Positions 36,544 through 47,738 of a DNA stretch of 64,000 bases are shown in pieces. The notes under the pieces were generated by a model. The model saw only the letters and a list, made by a program, of their open reading frames with translations. It was not told the origin of the DNA and ran no database searches. Source of the stretch: Plasmodium malariae (taxonomy: Eukaryota; Apicomplexa; Aconoidasida; Haemosporida; Plasmodiidae); the NCBI RefSeq assembly GCF_900090045.1, contig NC_041777.1:358501-422500 (forward strand), written 5' to 3'. The position numbers were made by a program, and so were the translations under genes. The stretch's first letter is position 1, and each line of letters starts with the position of its first letter.

Positions 36544-36735
36544 ATTTTTTTCTTACTTTTTGTCATGTTTTTTTCTTACTTTTTGTCATGTTTTTTTCTT
36601 ACTTTTTGTCATGTTTTTTTCTTACTTTTTGTCATGTTTTTTTCTTACTTTTTGTCATATTTTTTTCTTACTTTTTGTCATATTTTTTTCTTACTTTTTG
36701 TCATATTTTTTTCTTACTTTTTGTCATGTTTTTTT
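36527..36735 (-). promoter_or_regulatory. Array of overlapping 8-codon uORFs (23-bp repeat, 9 ATGs)
   Basis: On the minus strand a 23-bp unit (ACATGACAAAAAGTAAGAAA plus AAA) repeats nine times. Each ATG opens MTKSKKK plus one residue and then stops at a TGA that overlaps the next ATG as ATGA. The last copy has diverged (TTGTGGG in place of the stop), so its ATG becomes the start of the 466-aa protein. Each unit also contains an AGTAAGA splice-donor-like string. Confidence 0.8.
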
Positions 36736-37468
36736 CTTTTTTCTCTAATATAATTTGTAAAAATTAAAACGTCATAGGACTATGAAATAAAGGTCAAGTG
36801 AACATCATTTTTAAATATTAACCCTTTTTAATTTGAAGCTACCTTTTGAAATTAATAGAATATAAATATTTGAATATTGTATAAATAAACATTAAACAAA
36901 AAAAAGATTTCCAAGTAAAATAGCGAACAAGCTCTTCACAAGATAATCTACTATGATATTACATATATGTTTGCCCTAATGCACGGTTTTTACAATATAC
37001 AATACATTCATATATATATGTATGTACGCATGTACCTCTGGATGTACATATATGTATATATCATGTTAATATATAGGCATATATAATTATTATATGCCTT
37101 CTGCGTATTATGGAACGTATATGCAGTAACTTCTGAATTTATAACAGGGAAAGGGGCATTAAATTAAGGATATATTTTGAAATTTTTTTTTTCCTGTTTG
37201 TAATTTTTTTGTATTATATTTATTTTGCGCACATACTGATGAATAGAAGGGAAGAAAAAAAAAAAAATGTTTACACTATCCTCTTTTAAGAAGGTTAAAG
37301 ATAGGCACGCATATATATGTATATACCTCTTTGCACGTTTAGAAAATTGAAAAACCTGTACATGCAACACGTTTAAGGTTTATCCCTTATAATAGCATAC
37401 TTTTCCAGTACCCCCAAAGCTAATATTTTCAGTATATTTAATTGTTTATGTATGTTTTTCCTTTTTAG
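36736..37468. other. Divergent spacer before the methyltransferase gene
   Basis: It contains TA/TG microsatellites (37010-37085), an A tract and pyrimidine tract, and the presumed first exon of the methyltransferase, which I could not place. A candidate is ATG at 36971 through 36987, joined to an alternative acceptor after 37478; evidence is weak. Confidence 0.4.
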
Positions 37469-38407
37469 CTGCTTATAGGCGTGACAAGTGCAAATGTTGG
37501 GGTGGTGTTAAGCTGTTTTTATGTCTTCAAAAAAAATAGACCTTTAAATGATAAAAGTATAAATGAACCAAGTGAAAATTTTCGAATTAAAACTTTTGAC
37601 GAGCTAGCCAAAAACTACGATGAAAAAAATGATTTCATAGAAAAAATTACATCCATAAACAAATACAAAAAAAAGAACTTTCGAAAAGTGCATGGTGTGG
37701 TACTAGAAATAGGAGCAGGGACAGGAAGAAATTTTTCCTATTTAAAAAATATAGAAGCCTTAGTATGTGTTGAAAAAAGCGTAAAAATGTGTGAACAGAT
37801 AAAGAAAAAATTGGAAAAAGAAAAACCAATTTACCCTGTTTATGTTATAAACAATGATATAAAAAATAGTCTTTTCAAATCTAATGTTTTTGACTGTGTT
37901 ATTTCGTCTTTTACATTATGTTCTTTTGAACATGTGGACGAAAGTTTACAAAAAGTATTGGACATAATGAAACAAAATGGAAAATTTTATTTAATTGAAA
38001 GAGGTATTATTTATAACAAAATCATAAGATATATTTTAGAAAAACTGGATTTATACCCTAATAGGAAAATACCATGGGAATATGGCTATTATGAAAATAG
38101 AGACCCCTTAAATTTGTTAAAAAAAAATAACTTCAACATTGTTTTTAAACTTATAAAAAATGCTGGAAGTATTTACATAATAACAGCGAAGAAACATACT
38201 ATCTCTTTATCTTATAGCCAAAGTAAACAATTTACTAAGGAAGAAAATAATACCAATACAGTTACACATAACCATAATATGCCAAGCGAAAATAATAGCA
38301 ACAAAAAATATATTCAACAAACAGTTCAAAAGAAAACTTTTGATATTGATAATATTATATGCCAACAAAAGGGTATTCCCATTTATTACTATTATAAAAA
38401 TGTTTAA
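37469..38407 (+). CDS. OMS1-like class I SAM-dependent methyltransferase (5' exon unresolved)
   Basis: The frame from 37469 opens after a good acceptor (TTCCTTTTTAG) and encodes about 312 aa; the in-frame TAG just upstream means an initiating exon is missing. A hydrophobic stretch (LLIGVTSANVGVVLSCFYVF) precedes the catalytic domain and is a likely membrane anchor. Motif I is VLEIGAGTGRN, followed by the acidic strand end CVEKS, then FDCVISSFTLCSFEHV (motif IV region) and NGKFYLIERG (motif VI region). This layout, a single TM then a UbiE/Coq5-like domain, is that of OMS1/METTL7-type membrane methyltransferases. OMS1 acts at the mitochondrial inner membrane in yeast. The Asn/Gln-rich tail after residue 245 is lineage-specific. 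Substrate unknown. Confidence 0.75.
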   Translation: MLIGVTSANVGVVLSCFYVFKKNRPLNDKSINEPSENFRIKTFDELAKNYDEKNDFIEKITSINKYKKKNFRKVHGVVLEIGAGTGRNFSYLKNIEALVCVEKSVKMCEQIKKKLEKEKPIYPVYVINNDIKNSLFKSNVFDCVISSFTLCSFEHVDESLQKVLDIMKQNGKFYLIERGIIYNKIIRYILEKLDLYPNRKIPWEYGYYENRDPLNLLKKNNFNIVFKLIKNAGSIYIITAKKHTISLSYSQSKQFTKEENNTNTVTHNHNMPSENNSNKKYIQQTVQKKTFDIDNIICQQKGIPIYYYYKNV

Positions 38408-38666
38408 CAAAAGTTTAGAAATGTATGTAAAATTACGACTAGAAAAAAAAAAAAAAAAAAAAAAAAATTAACACTTTTAGTTATACTAGATGAAATTTTA
38501 TTCTTAAAAAAATATACATATTGCTAAATGCCCTTTTTTTTTTATGTTTTTTGTTTTTTTTCCTGTCTTTAAGAAATTATTTGTAAACTTTAAAAATAAA
38601 AAAGAAGAAACTGTTTATTTGGTTACTTCCATGATGCGAAAAAAAAAAAAAAGGTTACACATGGAT

Positions 38667-38701
<35 letters not shown>

Positions 38702-38804
38702 ACTCAAAGCAAACCAAAAAAAAAAGCAAAATTAATATGAGGGTAAAAAAAAAAAATGCAAACATTACTATACTTTTTAAAGGGTAATCATATATCTGTA
38801 ACTT
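38408..38804. other. Convergent spacer, no gene
   Basis: It is AT-rich with a 25-base A tract (38443-38467), a further A tract (38640-38652) and a TA microsatellite (38671-38697). The two flanking genes end here tail to tail. Confidence 0.6.
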
Positions 38805-40196
38805 CTATAAAAGCTTAAGCTGCCCAGTTATATCGTTAACTACTTCATCTGGTACTATAAGGAAATAATGAAAAAAAAAAAAAAAAAAAATTAACTTTTT
38901 AGAGAATACAAAAACCATATTTTACCACAAAAAAATTTTAAAATAACGTATTTTTTTTCACAATCTCAGTAGAATACTATCTTATGTATATATATACATA
39001 ATATATATAAGTATATAAGTTTATACATAATATAAATATGTATATATGTTTATACATAATATATATATGTATATATGTTTATACATAATATATATATGTA
39101 TATATGTTTATACATATATGCTTCAGTATAAAAATAAAAGTTCTAGTTTTTAACATATACTCATAATACCCGGTTCAATAGCTATAACTGTTTCCGTGTT
39201 TGGCTCAATTTGTGTTCTTCCCTTTAACGGAAAAAAAGATACAAACATATGTGCTAAAATACGTGTGTTCATGAATGCACAGAGGAATTGACATACATGT
39301 TGTCACACTAATGCATATATAAAGGAACACAAATGTAAAAACACACCAAATAGATAAACACATACATATAACGCAAACAAAATGTGCATATGTATGCCAA
39401 AATAAAAACATCACTGGCTTTGCTTGTACCGCGTCAATAATTATGGAGGTTATAAGGTTTTTCATTTTTGCCTTTCTCTCAATTTCATACATTTCTTCTG
39501 CGCTCTAAAAATAAAGAGATTTTTAATAGGGAATTAAAAAAAAAAAAATGAAATAAAATAAAAGCAAAACGAACCGAAGTAAACAAATAAATATTCGCGT
39601 CTTACTGATATTTTAAGAACTATTTTTTTTTGTCCCGTTTTTTTCCACACATCGAAGTACGTCAAGGCACTTTGAGAGTTTCCGCTATTTTTAAGTTGAT
39701 TTTTTCTTTTTAGCATTTTCTCGTAAACTGATAAGCATGCATGACAACACTGCGAACATATTTTTCCTTTGTTCATTTTTATATCTGGTAAAGAAGCACC
39801 AGCAATATAAAAAAAAAAAAAAAAAAAAATGCAATAGTGTTAGAGAAACAAAAAAATGTGTAGGATAGTTGGCGGAAAAAAAAAAGAATGATAATTAAAA
39901 TTAGATGGAAGGGAAATGGCTAATAATGGGGAAGGGGGGAAATATAGCACTAAAAAACATGCTTGCATTTTACCTGTCCTAACACAGAATACCATTTTAC
40001 ACTCAAGGTTATATATTGAATCAATATTTAAACAAGTTTCCTTTACTTTTAAAGCACTTCTTTTTATTTCCTTTAAGTACTTAATCAATATGCCGAGTAA
40101 AAACCCACATATAAAGGTAAAGAACATAGTAAGGGTACTATCATATCTATCATTTTTTAAATTACTTAAATTTAGCTCATAGCTCTCTGAATTCAT
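38805..40196 (-). CDS. PTRH2: Peptidyl-tRNA hydrolase 2 (PTRH2/Bit1 type), 5 exons
   Basis: It cleaves the ester bond between peptide and tRNA to recycle stalled peptidyl-tRNA. Exons are 40196-39974, 39784-39606, 39504-39430, 39221-39170 and 38854-38805, 192 aa. One N-terminal transmembrane segment (about residues 23-41, MFFTFICGFLLGILIKYL) matches the anchor of human PTRH2, which sits on the mitochondrial outer membrane. The catalytic domain starts at KMVFCVRTDIKMNKGK (human K-x-VLVVRTDLKMGKGK), continues CSQCCHACLSVYEK with the conserved His and the AAQCSHA-like turn, TGQKKIVLKI, IIIDAGRTQIEPNTETVIAIEP and ends TGQLKLL. Every junction falls inside a conserved motif, which confirms the splicing. 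Length is close to the family (about 180 aa). Ala-to-Cys changes in the helix are noted but the catalytic positions look intact. Confidence 0.92.
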
Positions 40197-40959
40197 AAGT
40201 CTTAAATTCTGGAAAATGATATATGTAACCGGTAAAGAGGTACATAAAAAAGATGATCACTCAAATCAAGAATACTCGAAATGTGCTATATGCCGACGGT
40301 GCGTATTACGCGGTATGTACTGTGTGGTGAGTTCTATAAAGTATGTACTATGAAGCATGTAATATTTATTCGAAAAAAAAAAAAAAATGGAAAGGTTGAA
40401 AACACACTACATAAAGCCATAGTATTATACATACATAATTTTATGTAATTTTTCGCAGCACAAAAATTTGCACAATTTGCACAAGTATAAACTTGTATGC
40501 ATATATGCAACTCAGTTTTAACTAATTTTTCGATATTACGTAAGAATAAAATTTCTCAGCCACAGCATAAACATTTTACACGTTAATTACTTATCTAAAC
40601 CAAAAAAAAAAAAAAAAAACATACATATATATATATATATATATACATGTATATATGCAGTTACACGCATTTATAAGCAATAAGCTTATTTACTTTCAAG
40701 TTAATCTGTACATATTTTTCTTCATTTACACAATATTTCCCTCCCCATTTAACATAGTAAGTTGAAGAGCTATAATTAATGGGATTAAAAACTAGGCAAT
40801 ACCAAAAAGAAAAAAAAAAAAATAATAATTAAATAAAAAGCGCTTTAGAGACCCCAGGAAATCAAAATTACCGAACAGGTAAAAAAACAAAATACGCGAA
40901 TAAACGGTATATTAAATTAGTTGTTTATACGCGTATTTATTAAGTATAATTATACATAT

Positions 40960-40990
<31 letters not shown>

Positions 40991-41888
40991 CTCCGCCTGA
41001 GTAACCTACAATAATTTTTGCAAATTTTAAAACACCGTTTATGTTACATAAAGTTTCATGCATATCGTTATATATATATACGCATATACGTAAGATTTAA
41101 AGAAAAAAAAAATTATATTCTTTTTTTTTAGCATTGTTTGTTTTACAGCTGTATGTTATTGTACAAATATTCACATTAAAATATACCTTTTTTGTTGTTT
41201 TATTAAAAATATTCGTTGTTCGTTGTTTGTTGTTTTTTTTTTTTTTTTTTTTTTTTAATCTACTAATATATAATTTTTGTTTGAAATGGAAATAAATATA
41301 TATTATTGTTTTTGTCATAATATGACATATTACTTGAAGATATTTTAATCTTTTATAAATAATAATTTGTTCTTTTCGTTCTTTCTGTAATTAATTTTTT
41401 TATATAAGTCCATTTTGGCCTTCTATACATACATACATACATACGTACGTACGTAAATAATAAATACATATGTAAATACATACGTAAACATATACGTATA
41501 TACATCATGTATGTAGATACATGTGCAACATACGTACAACACCTGAGCATTTCACCATTTTTATCGTTTCTGTGAATGAGCTAAAATTTGTATTATAATA
41601 TGGAATAAATTATAAATAGATATCTCTCTTTGTAGGCTTTAAAAAAAAATAAAGAAAAAAGGAGAGAAGCAGAAACAAAAGTATATAAAGAAGGTATAAA
41701 GAAAAGCGATAGGGAAAATATTGGAACAATTGTAAATTACAGACACATTGAAAATTTTATCTTTCCTTCATTCAAATATATGTAAAAATATATATATAAA
41801 TATATACATATATATATATATATGTATATGCGTTTATATGTGTATATATTTGTGGGTATAGTTATATGTACATGTATACCTAAGTAAA
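40197..41888. other. Divergent intergenic region, PTRH2 and RPA12-like gene
   Basis: It contains A tracts (40375-40387, 40602-40619), T tracts (40963-40990, 41234-41256), CATA/TACGTA repeats (41425-41455) and TA microsatellites (40624-40645, 41800-41822). No gene is supported. It should hold both promoters. Confidence 0.6.
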
Positions 41889-44126
41889 ATGAATTTTGAA
41901 AGAGAAAAAAAAAGGGGTAGTGTGCAGCATGAGGTATTAGTAAAAAATGAATTTTATGCAAATACTAGTAAAATAGGGGAAAACAGAAAAGGCGAAAATT
42001 ACGATAAATATGAAAGGAACCAGGACAAAGAAAATGGAGTGAATAATAATAGCTTATCTCCATTAATTGCTGCACATAATTATTTTGAAAATAAATTTAA
42101 TAATGAGGATACCTCAACAAAGAAAAAAAAAAAAAAAAAAAAGAGAAGTGAAAGAGAAGGAATAGGACTAGGAGAAAGAGATGACAAAGAAAACGAAATT
42201 GATAACACGAACGAGAATGACAAACTCATGGAATGTGTATCATCCCGTGGGTTAACAGGGAATACATTAAATTTTGTAAAAACGGAGATGAACAACTCAC
42301 CAAGTAAAACAGTAAGTTATGTAATGAAAGAACAAAGGAAAATAAAAAACGAAAAAGCGTATACTACTAATGAGAATACAGAGGAATGGAATAGAATGAA
42401 TGGAAGAAATAGGGTAAAGGAAGAAATAGGGGAGAAGGAAAAGAAAGAAAAGAGTTTAAATATGATAGAAATAATGACAGAAAAAGGAAAAATAAAAGAT
42501 GAAACAAGAGAGCAGAGAATGGAAGATGAGAAAAGACAACAGGAAAAAAGGGAGAAGAAAAAGATAGAAAAAGAGAATAAAAGAGAGCAGAAAAGGATCG
42601 AAAAAGAGAAAAGGAAAGAGGAAAATAGGGAGCCGAGAACGGAAGATGAGAAAGGAAAGGAGGAAAAAGGCAAGCAGGAAAAGACAGAAAAAGAAAATAC
42701 AAAAGAGGAAAGAAAGAGGAAGAAAAGAGAGCAGAAAAGGATGGAAAAAGAGAAAAGGGAAGAGGAAAACAGGGAGAAGGAAAGGATCGAAAAAGAGAAA
42801 AAAAAGGAGATGAGGAGGATAGAAAAAGAGAAAAAAAAGGAGATGAGGAGAATAGAAAAAGAGAAAAAAAAGGAGATTAGGAGGATAGAAAAAGAGGAAA
42901 AGATGGTGCAGGATCTGATAGAAAAGGAAGAAAAAATGATGGAGAAGATGATGGAAAAAAGGATAGAGGAAGAGAAAAAAAAGATAGAAGAAGAGAAAAA
43001 AAAGATAGAAAAAGAGGAAAAGTTGAATAAAAAAAGAGAGCATAAAAGGATTGAAAAAGAAAAAAGTAAAGAGTTGAGAAGGATAGAAAAAGAGAAAAAA
43101 AAAGAAAAAAAAAAAGAGAAAAAAAAAGAGGAAAAAAGAGAGCAAGAAGAGAAAGAAAAGGAAGAAGAGAAGAAGCGAATAGAAATGCAAATACAGAAAG
43201 AAAAGGAAAAAAGGAAACAAATGGAAATACAAATACAGAAAAAGTTGGAAAAAAAAAAGAAGCAGATAGAGGTAGAACAAGAGTTGCAAATACAAAGGGA
43301 AGAGAAAGAAAAAAAGATATTAAAAAAAAAGAAAAAGATGGAAGACAAAAAAGAAAGAAAGAAGAAAAGGGAGGAAGAAAAGAGGGTGAAAAAGATGTAT
43401 AAAGAAATGAACAAAGAGTTAGAAGTAAAGAAGGAAAAAAGGAAGGAAATGAAAAAAGTACGTTTTGATGTGGATCAGGTAACATCAGAAGCCCTTCTAA
43501 ACTACTTTATTGAATCGCACAGGAACAAAATAAGCATAGAAAATGATGAATTATGTCAATTAGTAACAGGAAAGAAATTTTCGGATATAGAAAGATTAGT
43601 GAAAAATGCAACAGAAATAACACATCGTTCTTTAATGATTAAGAATATTCAAAATGAAAAATCAAAGTATTGTAAGTATTGTGGATATATATATAATTAT
43701 GATGATTATATATATTTGTTTATAAAATGTTTCAGTTTGTTAAAACTAGAAAATAATAGTATGCAAGACTTCTATGATAATACTATTAAATGTGTTTATT
43801 GTGGTTATGTAATAGATGATATAGATATAGATAATCAAAATAATAATAAAGATACATATATTGAAGTATGTTCATATAGAGAAAAATATATATATGATCA
43901 AAATAAAAAAAATTATTGGAAAAATAAAATTGCTTCATTCGATAAAAATACATTATTATTTAAAGAAGATAATCATAGTGCTTATAATATATCTTACGAA
44001 AAGTGTACTGACTGTGGTAACGATTTTTTGTATTTTATAAATATTCAAACAAGAAGTGCGGACGAAGGGTCAACTATTATTTATTTTTGCCCCAACTGCA
44101 AAAAACAAACAACTGTTAATAATTAG
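41889..44126 (+). CDS. RNA polymerase I subunit A12.2 (RPA12)-like protein with giant Lys/Glu-rich N-terminal extension
   Basis: This single exon encodes 745 aa. Residues 1-150 are Asn/Lys/Glu-rich and 150-540 are an almost pure Lys/Glu/Arg/Ile coil (EKEKKKEMRRIEKEKKKE type). The C-terminal 150 residues carry two zinc sites: C595/C598 (KYCKYCGY) with C635/C638 (KCVYCGYV), and C706/C709 (KCTDCGND) with C734/C737 (FCPNCKK). The second ribbon contains QTRSADEGSTIIYFC (720-734), the TFIIS-type catalytic hairpin whose Asp-Glu stimulates transcript cleavage; RSADEG followed by T and an aromatic-Cys is characteristic of RPA12. The CxxC pairs of the first ribbon are 36 residues apart, wider than usual. 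RPA12 is about 125 aa in yeast and human, so the extension is exceptional. RPB9 or RPC11 are less likely by motif. The catalytic residues are intact. Confidence 0.8.
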   Translation: MNFEREKKRGSVQHEVLVKNEFYANTSKIGENRKGENYDKYERNQDKENGVNNNSLSPLIAAHNYFENKFNNEDTSTKKKKKKKKRSEREGIGLGERDDKENEIDNTNENDKLMECVSSRGLTGNTLNFVKTEMNNSPSKTVSYVMKEQRKIKNEKAYTTNENTEEWNRMNGRNRVKEEIGEKEKKEKSLNMIEIMTEKGKIKDETREQRMEDEKRQQEKREKKKIEKENKREQKRIEKEKRKEENREPRTEDEKGKEEKGKQEKTEKENTKEERKRKKREQKRMEKEKREEENREKERIEKEKKKEMRRIEKEKKKEMRRIEKEKKKEIRRIEKEEKMVQDLIEKEEKMMEKMMEKRIEEEKKKIEEEKKKIEKEEKLNKKREHKRIEKEKSKELRRIEKEKKKEKKKEKKKEEKREQEEKEKEEEKKRIEMQIQKEKEKRKQMEIQIQKKLEKKKKQIEVEQELQIQREEKEKKILKKKKKMEDKKERKKKREEEKRVKKMYKEMNKELEVKKEKRKEMKKVRFDVDQVTSEALLNYFIESHRNKISIENDELCQLVTGKKFSDIERLVKNATEITHRSLMIKNIQNEKSKYCKYCGYIYNYDDYIYLFIKCFSLLKLENNSMQDFYDNTIKCVYCGYVIDDIDIDNQNNNKDTYIEVCSYREKYIYDQNKKNYWKNKIASFDKNTLLFKEDNHSAYNISYEKCTDCGNDFLYFINIQTRSADEGSTIIYFCPNCKKQTTVNN

Positions 44127-44245
44127 CATTATGTATATCGAAATTTGTATTTGACTTTTTATTTATTTTTTAATTTTTATTGCATTTTGAATGAGGAAGG
44201 CTTAAGTTTTGCGCCACCGCAATTCTATATATACATGTGTGTATA

Positions 44246-44285
<40 letters not shown>

Positions 44286-45337
44286 CGTGTGGGGGGATTA
44301 TATATACTATTCGGATAAGCATACCTTTAACAATTACATATTTAATTGTCAGTGATACATTCTTAATTACATTGCTAATAACTTCATATGTAGAATGTAA
44401 AATGCATTTATATATGATGGGTAACTATCAAAATATACTTTTCCGTTTATTCTTCCATTTATATATGCATACCATCCTTTTTGAATATCACTTATGACAA
44501 CGCATTTTGTTGCGAGTAGCACGTTACGTATGTGAATATGCATAAGTATGTATATACATATATATATTATATATGTGCTTTATTTGGAGCATTTATACTA
44601 CACAAACATTTTATATGCCCGCAAACAGGCCTTTCATATGAGCCTTTAGCACGTGCATTTCGCACGTGCAAATTTTATTATATATCCATAATATAATTCA
44701 GCTGTTAAGTTATACATAATATATAATTTGTCTATGCATGTTTTTTTATAATATATATATATATATTTTTTTTTTACTGTCAAAATAAACCATTTATGAA
44801 ATAAATGAAATATAGATTATGAAATAATCCACCTTATGCTATGCAAATTAGTAAGTATTCAACGAATGACTAATAATTCCATGCATATACCTTTGACATA
44901 ATATTATACTAGTTTTAACGAATTATCAAATTATTGGGAAGAAATAATGAAGTGAAACAAAAAAAAAAAAAAAAAAAAAAAAAAAAGGAAGAAAAAGTGT
45001 GAGGGGTAATCAAATGGGGCATATACATATATATACGTATATATACATTTATGTACATATATGCATACACGTATATACTCAAGCTTACATTTCAAAAAAT
45101 AGGAATATTCTATGACGGATATATCCTGCCCATACCACTTAAATTTTATTTAAAAATGGACTAATGTTTTCAAATAAAAAAAAAAAAATATAAAATTTTT
45201 TTGAAATAATATGCATATGCATGTTATAAAAAAACTTATTCTCTTTTCATTGTTGCCATCATAGTGTGTAACTTATGTATCAAGTGTGTACGCAATATCA
45301 CTTTTCTTTCTTTCCTTTTCTTTCCTTTTTATGCATT
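44127..45337. other. Convergent intergenic region
   Basis: It has TA runs (44249-44282, 44750-44766), an A tract of 27 (44960-44986) and a short GC-richer patch (44615-44675) containing two copies of the palindrome GCACGTGC. No gene is supported. Confidence 0.55.
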
Positions 45338-45661
45338 TTAGTACACATCCTTAGAACTATCCTTTTTTTGTTTTTTCTGTGTTTTCTTTTTTTCTCTGCT
45401 TAATTTCTTTCTTATGGTCCCTCCTCTATCTCTTCTCATTTCGTACGTAATTTTATTCCTGTTTTTCGTAAAGAGCTTTATAAAGGATTCATTAAAAAAA
45501 TAAAAACCATGACTAGTTGAGAAGATTTCAGTCTTTATCGCATTATCAACAAAAGGGGCATCATTACACCATTTTTTTCCCTTTATTATATTCCCTTTTT
45601 TTAAAAAAATATTCCCCAGGTTACTTACTGTTTTAATACGTGTCTTTAAATGGATATACAT
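45338..45661 (-). CDS. Small basic protein, possibly a divergent mitochondrial bL27
   Basis: The first ATG on this frame is at 45661 (107 aa); upstream codons to 45685 are open but lack an ATG. The start MYIHLKTRIKTVSNL is Arg/Lys/hydrophobic and suits a mitochondrial presequence. Residues 17-60 (FLKKGNIIKGKKW, then TSHGFYFF) have the order of mitochondrial bL27 (V-K-P-G-x-I-I ... K-W ... G-x-V-x-Y), but the central glycine-rich segment is not preserved. The C-terminus is a Lys/Arg tail. The family call is weak; a lineage-specific small basic protein is equally possible. Confidence 0.45.
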   Translation of the reverse strand: MYIHLKTRIKTVSNLGNIFLKKGNIIKGKKWCNDAPFVDNAIKTEIFSTSHGFYFFNESFIKLFTKNRNKITYEMRRDRGGTIRKKLSREKKKTQKKQKKDSSKDVY

Positions 45662-45722
45662 TATTGAATAATTTTGTATGAGCAACTTATACGTTCCACA
45701 TTTTACACTCTACACTCTACAT

Positions 45723-45753
<31 letters not shown>

Positions 45754-47692
45754 CTTTGCACTCCAATTATTATATATATGTGAAAATTAATTTTCCAGTA
45801 GCTACAGTGTGGCTAACCAATTATAAAACATGGTTTCGTTAAAAAAAATTAAAATAAAAAAATATTCTTTTTTATTTAAATGTTTCTTATTACGAATAAA
45901 AAATTTAATCTCCTCTTTTTTTTTTCTTTCAATTTATTATATATTTATAAATAATATATTATATACATAAAAACGTGTATATATATATGCACATATGATC
46001 CCTTGTTAAAATAAGGAAAAAACATCCGATATAGAAGAAGCTTTTATAACAGAGTTACATTAATTTTTGGAAGCTCCTTGTACAATTTAAATAAATTGTT
46101 TTTGTTTTTGTTTTTTTAAATAAATTAGCCATATTGATTATACACCAAATATTGAGAGATTTAACTGAACATATTTGGGAATATAAAATAAAAAAAAATA
46201 AATAAAAAAATAAAGCGAAACAAATAAAACGCTTTAAGCTAAATTGGGTTCCTTATTAAAACCAAAATAAACAGCAGCATAAAATAAAAACGTGTTCTCA
46301 AAGTTATACATGTACGTAAATGTATGTACGTATGTATATATATAGGTATGTACGTATGTATATATATATGAATGTACGTATGTTTGTATGTATATGCTGT
46401 AACTAAAATGTAGCTATACAAGCTTATTTTTATGCTAATGCAAGTACGTTAATTTACTTTGTTCTTTGAAATTGCATATTATAATAATTAAAAAAATTAA
46501 AAAAAAATATATATAAAATATAATAAAATACAATGACGTATAACAAAACAGGGAAAGTGTTTATACATAAGCAACATAATTAAACTTCACACCAGGCACT
46601 TTCAGTATTGTTATTTCGCATAAATTTTCTCGCCTTTTTTTAAATTTTGAAAATTTATTTTTTGTTTAATTATATGTCATATAATTGTACATGTATGTAT
46701 GTATTCATGTATGTATGTATATATGTATGAATGTATGTATGCATGTATGTATGTATGTATGCATGAATGTATGTATGCATGTATGTATGTATGTATGTAT
46801 GCATGTATGTATGTATGCATATATATATATGTAAGCTTTGCAAATGATCATGCTTCTTCATTTTGAGTAAGCAGGGGTACACAATTTCATGCATTCATTA
46901 TGCGGACATTGATGTTTTACTGTTATAGCTTTATATGTTAAGACGTATGCAGTTATACTTATTTACTTGCAAATCTATGCATTTTCTCAGTAATGTAAAA
47001 ATACATTTGAAGGTATTTTCAATGCATTATTACCTTTTTTATTTGAAAAATGTACATCCAATTTTGGTACGCCAAAATAATATTTGTACACGATGTGCTC
47101 ATATGTACATATATGTATATATATATATGAATATATATGTACGTATATATAATTATGTATATATATATATACATACAATACTGTTAATACATTTTTTAGT
47201 GAAAGCTTGACACACTTTTTTTCCCTCCATACTAAGGAATTTGTATGTTTAATTATATTTTCTTCTTCTTAGAATGTGATATAATTTATGCACAATGAAC
47301 TAGAGCTTATACGCGGATGTATGTTTGTAAGATTTTATGTGTGTGTACGCGTATGTTTGTATATATTTACACATTTTTTCATCCTTTTAAAAGAATTAAA
47401 CGAACCTTATACATTCAAGACAATGCAGGTATATGAACTGAGAAAATTAAAAAATTATACCCCTTCTTAATTTTATTATATTTACGAATTTGCAAAATTG
47501 TTTTTTAATAATTTATTAATTGCATATACGTGCAGTGAAAGACAGTACTTTAATAATAATCTTGCTTGTGCAAAGCTGTTGTATAATAACATTAATTTTT
47601 TTACATTTGTGAATCTTCGCAAAAACATGTTCGAAAATATATGTATCTATATTTTAAATAAATAAATAATTAAATAAATATATAAATATAAT

Positions 47693-47738
<46 letters not shown>

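Noticed and set aside
42317..43414. Long minus-strand frames of Phe/Ser/Leu, up to 365 codons
   Set aside because: Antisense shadow of the AAG/GAA-rich coil of the RPA12-like gene. Stop codons are depleted opposite such codons.
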